DNA of 64,000 nucleotides, taken from the NCBI RefSeq assembly GCF_900115365.1, contig NZ_FOWD01000019.1:1-64000 (forward strand), written 5' to 3'. The notes under the pieces are model-generated. The model saw nothing but the letters and a program-made list of their open reading frames with translations, did not search any database and was not told the DNA's origin. A program made the translations under genes and the position numbers. This DNA is from Anaerocolumna aminovalerica. GTDB taxonomy: Bacteria; Bacillota; Clostridia; Lachnospirales; Lachnospiraceae. This document shows, piece by piece, positions 61,129 to 64,000 of the stretch (its first letter is position 1; every line of letters starts with the position of its first letter).

Positions 61129-62118
61129 ATGTTCAAATATATATGTAAAAGACTTGCAATATCAATAGTCATTCTGTTAGGAGTATCGATTATTATTTAC
61201 TTTATTATCCGAATGATGCCTGCTGACTATATTGATCAGCATACGTCTGCGCAAGTTGCTCAAGGTCAGTTGACAAAAGAAGACGTTAAAAGAATGAAAG
61301 AATTGTATGGAATTGGAGACAGTTCCTTTGGCGGAATTATGAAAAGCTACGGACAATGGCTTTCAAAAGCAGTTCGTGGTGATTTTGGCGTGTCCTTTGT
61401 ATACGGACGCCCGGTTCAAGAAGTAATTCAAAAGTATATGTGGATTTCATTTGCGATTTCCTTAGTAGCTTTGATTTTAAACATACTGATATCTATACCG
61501 CTTGGTATCGTCGCAGCGACGAAACAGTACGGAGCGGTTGACTATACCGTTACAGTATTAGCTATGACTGGTATCTCGTTGCCTTCGTTTTTCTTCGGAG
61601 CCTTACTGTTGCGGTTATTTTCAATTCAGCTTGGGTGGTTCCCATTACAGGGACTTTCTGATGCAACAAAGATCTTAACAGGTCCTGAACAAGTTCTTGA
61701 TATCATTCATCATATGGTACTACCTATGGTAACCCTTGTAGTTTTATCCATTGGTAGTTTGATGAGATACACAAGAACTAATATGTTAGAAGTATTAAAT
61801 TCTGATTACATCCGTACCGCAAGGGCAAAAGGGTTGTCCGAGAAGGTAGTTATTTATAAACATGCATTTCGTAATACTTTAATTCCTATAGTAACTATGC
61901 TTGGTGGAAGTATACCGGGCTTATTTGGTGGAGCTATGATTACGGAGACTGTGTTTGCAATTCCCGGTATTGGTTCCACATCTTATAAGGCCATACTACA
62001 GGGGGATATCCCATTTGTTATGGGATATATGATGTTTCTAGCTGTGCTGACAGTATTAGGTACCATTCTTGCGGATGTATCATACGCGATTGTGGATCCT
62101 CGTGTAAAACTGCAATAG
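61129..62118 (+). CDS. Oligopeptide ABC transporter permease (OppB/DppB family)
   Basis: 329 residues. A first membrane helix (about 8-28), a periplasm-side domain to about 105, and five more helices. The EAA loop contains YIRTARAKGLSEKVVIYKHAFRN and the C-terminus ends YAIVDPRVKLQ, both typical. It pairs with the OppC-like gene 12 bp on. No change from the norm. Confidence 0.94.
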   Translation: MFKYICKRLAISIVILLGVSIIIYFIIRMMPADYIDQHTSAQVAQGQLTKEDVKRMKELYGIGDSSFGGIMKSYGQWLSKAVRGDFGVSFVYGRPVQEVIQKYMWISFAISLVALILNILISIPLGIVAATKQYGAVDYTVTVLAMTGISLPSFFFGALLLRLFSIQLGWFPLQGLSDATKILTGPEQVLDIIHHMVLPMVTLVVLSIGSLMRYTRTNMLEVLNSDYIRTARAKGLSEKVVIYKHAFRNTLIPIVTMLGGSIPGLFGGAMITETVFAIPGIGSTSYKAILQGDIPFVMGYMMFLAVLTVLGTILADVSYAIVDPRVKLQ

Positions 62119-62130
62119 GGAGGTCTGAAG

Positions 62131-63180
62131 ATGAGTAAAGAGAATAATACCAATGTTCAGGCTGCGGAGTTAGAACATGAGAGCCTGAGCGATAGTGTTC
62201 GTGCATTGTCGCCGACGCGTTTGGTGGTGAAGCGTTTTTTTAGAAGCCGTTTGTCTATGGTTGGCTTAATTATTATTATATTTTTATTTTTATTTAGTTA
62301 TGTTGGTCCGTTGCTTATTCCATATAGGGAAACACAGGTTTTTACCATTCCTACAGAAGTAAATGTATCTACTTCAGAAGTATTTGTAGGAGCAGATGGT
62401 GAAAAATATCAATATTATGATGTATCTACAGGTGTTGATAATTATAAGGCGGCGCCATCTAAGGAGCATTGGCTTGGAACAGATACCAATGGAATGGACG
62501 TATTTGTTCGTCTGATGTATGGCGGAAGAATTTCCTTAACCATTAGTTTTTTGGTTGTATTTCTAGAATCTATACTAGGTGTTATATTTGGTGGAATGTC
62601 CGGTTACTTTGGCGGAAAAATAGATATGCTGATCATGCGAATAGTAGATATCTTAAATTGTATTCCCACCTTGCCGGTTTTAATTGTATTGTCCTCTGTG
62701 TTAGCGGCTTTGCCTGTGAGTATCATGCCGGTAAACAATCGTATTTACTTCCTTATGGGATTTTTAACTTTGATTGGTTGGGCTGGAACCGCTCGTATGG
62801 TTAGAGGGCAGATTTTATCTTTACGTGAGCAAGAGTATATGGTTGCAGCAGAAGCAACTGGTATTTCTGCAAAAGCAAAGATATTCAGACACTTAATTCC
62901 CAATGTTATGCCTCAGCTAATAGTACAAATGACATTAAGTCTTGGTAACATTATCTTATATGAAGCAACTTTATCCTATCTGGGTCTTGGTGTACAGATA
63001 CCAAGGGCAGCCTGGGGTACTATGATTTCCCTTGCGGATCCTTCCAAAGGACAAAGTATCTTACAGTACTATCCAAACCTGTGGATTCCACCGGGTATCT
63101 TGATTGTACTTGCGGTATTGGCATTTAACTTTGTAGGCGATGGTTTGCGTGATGCAATCGATCCAAAAATGAAGAGATAG
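62131..63180 (+). CDS. Oligopeptide ABC transporter permease (OppC/DppC family)
   Basis: 349 residues. The N-terminal cytoplasmic stretch contains SPTRLVVKRFFRSRLSMVG (OppC_N). The family motif HWLGTDTNGMDVFVRLMYGG is at about 111, and the EAA loop has YMVAAEATGISAKAKIFRHL. A 40-residue loop after the first helix (about 65-110) is longer than usual. It ends GLRDAIDPKMKR. Co-translated with its neighbours. Confidence 0.94.
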   Translation: MSKENNTNVQAAELEHESLSDSVRALSPTRLVVKRFFRSRLSMVGLIIIIFLFLFSYVGPLLIPYRETQVFTIPTEVNVSTSEVFVGADGEKYQYYDVSTGVDNYKAAPSKEHWLGTDTNGMDVFVRLMYGGRISLTISFLVVFLESILGVIFGGMSGYFGGKIDMLIMRIVDILNCIPTLPVLIVLSSVLAALPVSIMPVNNRIYFLMGFLTLIGWAGTARMVRGQILSLREQEYMVAAEATGISAKAKIFRHLIPNVMPQLIVQMTLSLGNIILYEATLSYLGLGVQIPRAAWGTMISLADPSKGQSILQYYPNLWIPPGILIVLAVLAFNFVGDGLRDAIDPKMKR

Positions 63181-63193
63181 GGAGGATAATGCT

Positions 63194-64000
63194 ATGGCGA
63201 AAGCAAAAAAAGATAACGGGCATTATATATCCCGTCAAGAAGAAAAAGCAATTGCAAAATATAATCGTAAAATGACAAAGGAATTAGAAGCAAAGAAACA
63301 CAGAAAGAATGTAAGTGAAGATACTTACTTAACTACAATGAAAGATCCTAAGAACATAGTTGAGTTTGATGATTTACATACATATTTCTTTACAGATGCC
63401 GGAACTGTAAAATCAGTGGATGGCGTAACCTTCAGTGTTCCTGCCAACAGTACGGTAGGTGTTGTTGGTGAGTCCGGGTGTGGAAAAAGTGTAACAAGTC
63501 TATCTTTAATGCAGCTGGTACAAGCACCTCAAGGACAAATTGTAAAAGGTTCTATTCGTTATAATGACGGAGAAAAATGCTATGATATAGCAAAGATGCC
63601 AAGTGAGGCCATGAGACAAATACGTGGCAAGGATATTGCAATGATATTCCAGGAACCTATGACAAGTTTAAACCCGGTGTTTACAATTGGTTACCAATTA
63701 GATGAGGTTACTTTACTTCACAATCCGGGTGCTACAAAAGAAGAAGCAAAAAAGAAATCAATAGAAATGCTGACTCAGGTAGGAATTGCCCGGCCTGAAG
63801 GAGTTTATGATAATTATCCCCATGAATTATCCGGTGGTATGAGACAGCGTGTCATGATTGCTATGGCTCTTGTTTGTAATCCGAAGCTAATTATTGCAGA
63901 TGAACCAACAACAGCACTTGATGTTACCATTCAAGCGCAGATACTAGACTTGCTCCGTTCAGTGCGGGAAAAAATAAAGGGCAGCATTATGTTAATTACC
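63194..64000 (+). CDS. Oligopeptide ABC transporter ATPase (OppD/DppD family), cut by window end
   Basis: 269 codons are visible; the frame is open at the window edge. The first 50 residues are very basic (many Lys and Arg; [20 protein letters not shown]) and precede the normal start [10 protein letters not shown]. Walker [12 protein letters not shown] (about 93), Q-loop [13 protein letters not shown], signature [15 protein letters not shown] and Walker [15 protein letters not shown] are present. GGAGG precedes the ATG at 63194. An OppF partner is expected beyond the window. Confidence 0.93.
   Translation, partial: MAKAKKDNGHYISRQEEKAIAKYNRKMTKELEAKKHRKNVSEDTYLTTMKDPKNIVEFDDLHTYFFTDAGTVKSVDGVTFSVPANSTVGVVGESGCGKSVTSLSLMQLVQAPQGQIVKGSIRYNDGEKCYDIAKMPSEAMRQIRGKDIAMIFQEPMTSLNPVFTIGYQLDEVTLLHNPGATKEEAKKKSIEMLTQVGIARPEGVYDNYPHELSGGMRQRVMIAMALVCNPKLIIADEPTTALDVTIQAQILDLLRSVREKIKGSIMLIT

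Overview
The window is low-GC and rich in AT-biased codons. Its content points to an anaerobic Firmicute of the Lachnospiraceae (Clostridium cluster XIVa) type: pyrK-pyrD with a class 1B dihydroorotate dehydrogenase, two DegV proteins, a Csp-like subtilisin homologue, a CIRCE-controlled htpG, tRNA genes without encoded CCA, and strong AGGAGG-type ribosome binding sites. The species cannot be named from the sequence alone. All family names are recognised by eye from motifs; no database search was run.

Layout. 0-1.2 kb: an internally deleted IS3-family element and a long palindrome. 1.2-3.9 kb: a cadmium/zinc resistance operon (CadC-type repressor, free-standing HMA protein, P1B ATPase). 3.9-6.7 kb: a truncated XRE regulator and a TetR-controlled ABC-2 exporter on the minus strand, with three copies of a 17-bp operator. 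6.8-10.5 kb: pyrKDE, a 50-residue membrane peptide and an HD-domain protein. 10.6-29.9 kb: a 19-kb co-oriented block encoding a minimal Tad/type II-secretion-like machine (three MinD/TadZ-like proteins, a CpaB-like SAF protein, a membrane-anchored TadA-like ATPase, a fused TadB-TadC-like protein, several pilin-like proteins) and very large surface proteins, including one of 1561 residues with Ig-like domains and a long coiled coil. 29.9-30.4 kb: a small holin-like peptide with a convergent antisense promoter, a candidate type I toxin-antitoxin module. 30.6-33.7 kb: a CNNM/CBS transporter, a zinc-dependent phospholipase C-family protein and a decayed gene. 33.9-38.2 kb: a PTS operon of the ascorbate (Ula) family whose only EIIA domain is fused to the regulator. 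38.5-40.2 kb: an ABC-F ATPase. 40.4-46.9 kb: a hydrolase, a condensation-like acyltransferase, a zinc-ribbon membrane protein, a GH13 homologue lacking its catalytic residues, TraX and two tiny proteins. 47-56.4 kb: htpG with CIRCE and a hairpin-rich leader, two DegV proteins, a Csp-like subtilisin homologue with Ser replaced by Gly, and an ABC importer without a binding protein. 56.6-57 kb: tRNA-Thr and tRNA-Pro. 57.2-64 kb: a lipoprotein and an oligopeptide ABC importer that runs off the end.

How the parts fit. The 10.6-29.9 kb block is the most distinctive: cytoplasmic positioning proteins, the ATPase and the inner-membrane platform come first, followed by pilin-like subunits and cell-wall or surface proteins, which suggests an envelope-spanning filament or export device and its cargo. 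No prepilin peptidase or secretin lies in the window. Two pseudoenzymes (Csp-like and GH13) and the convergent small-peptide/antisense locus are the other points most worth testing.
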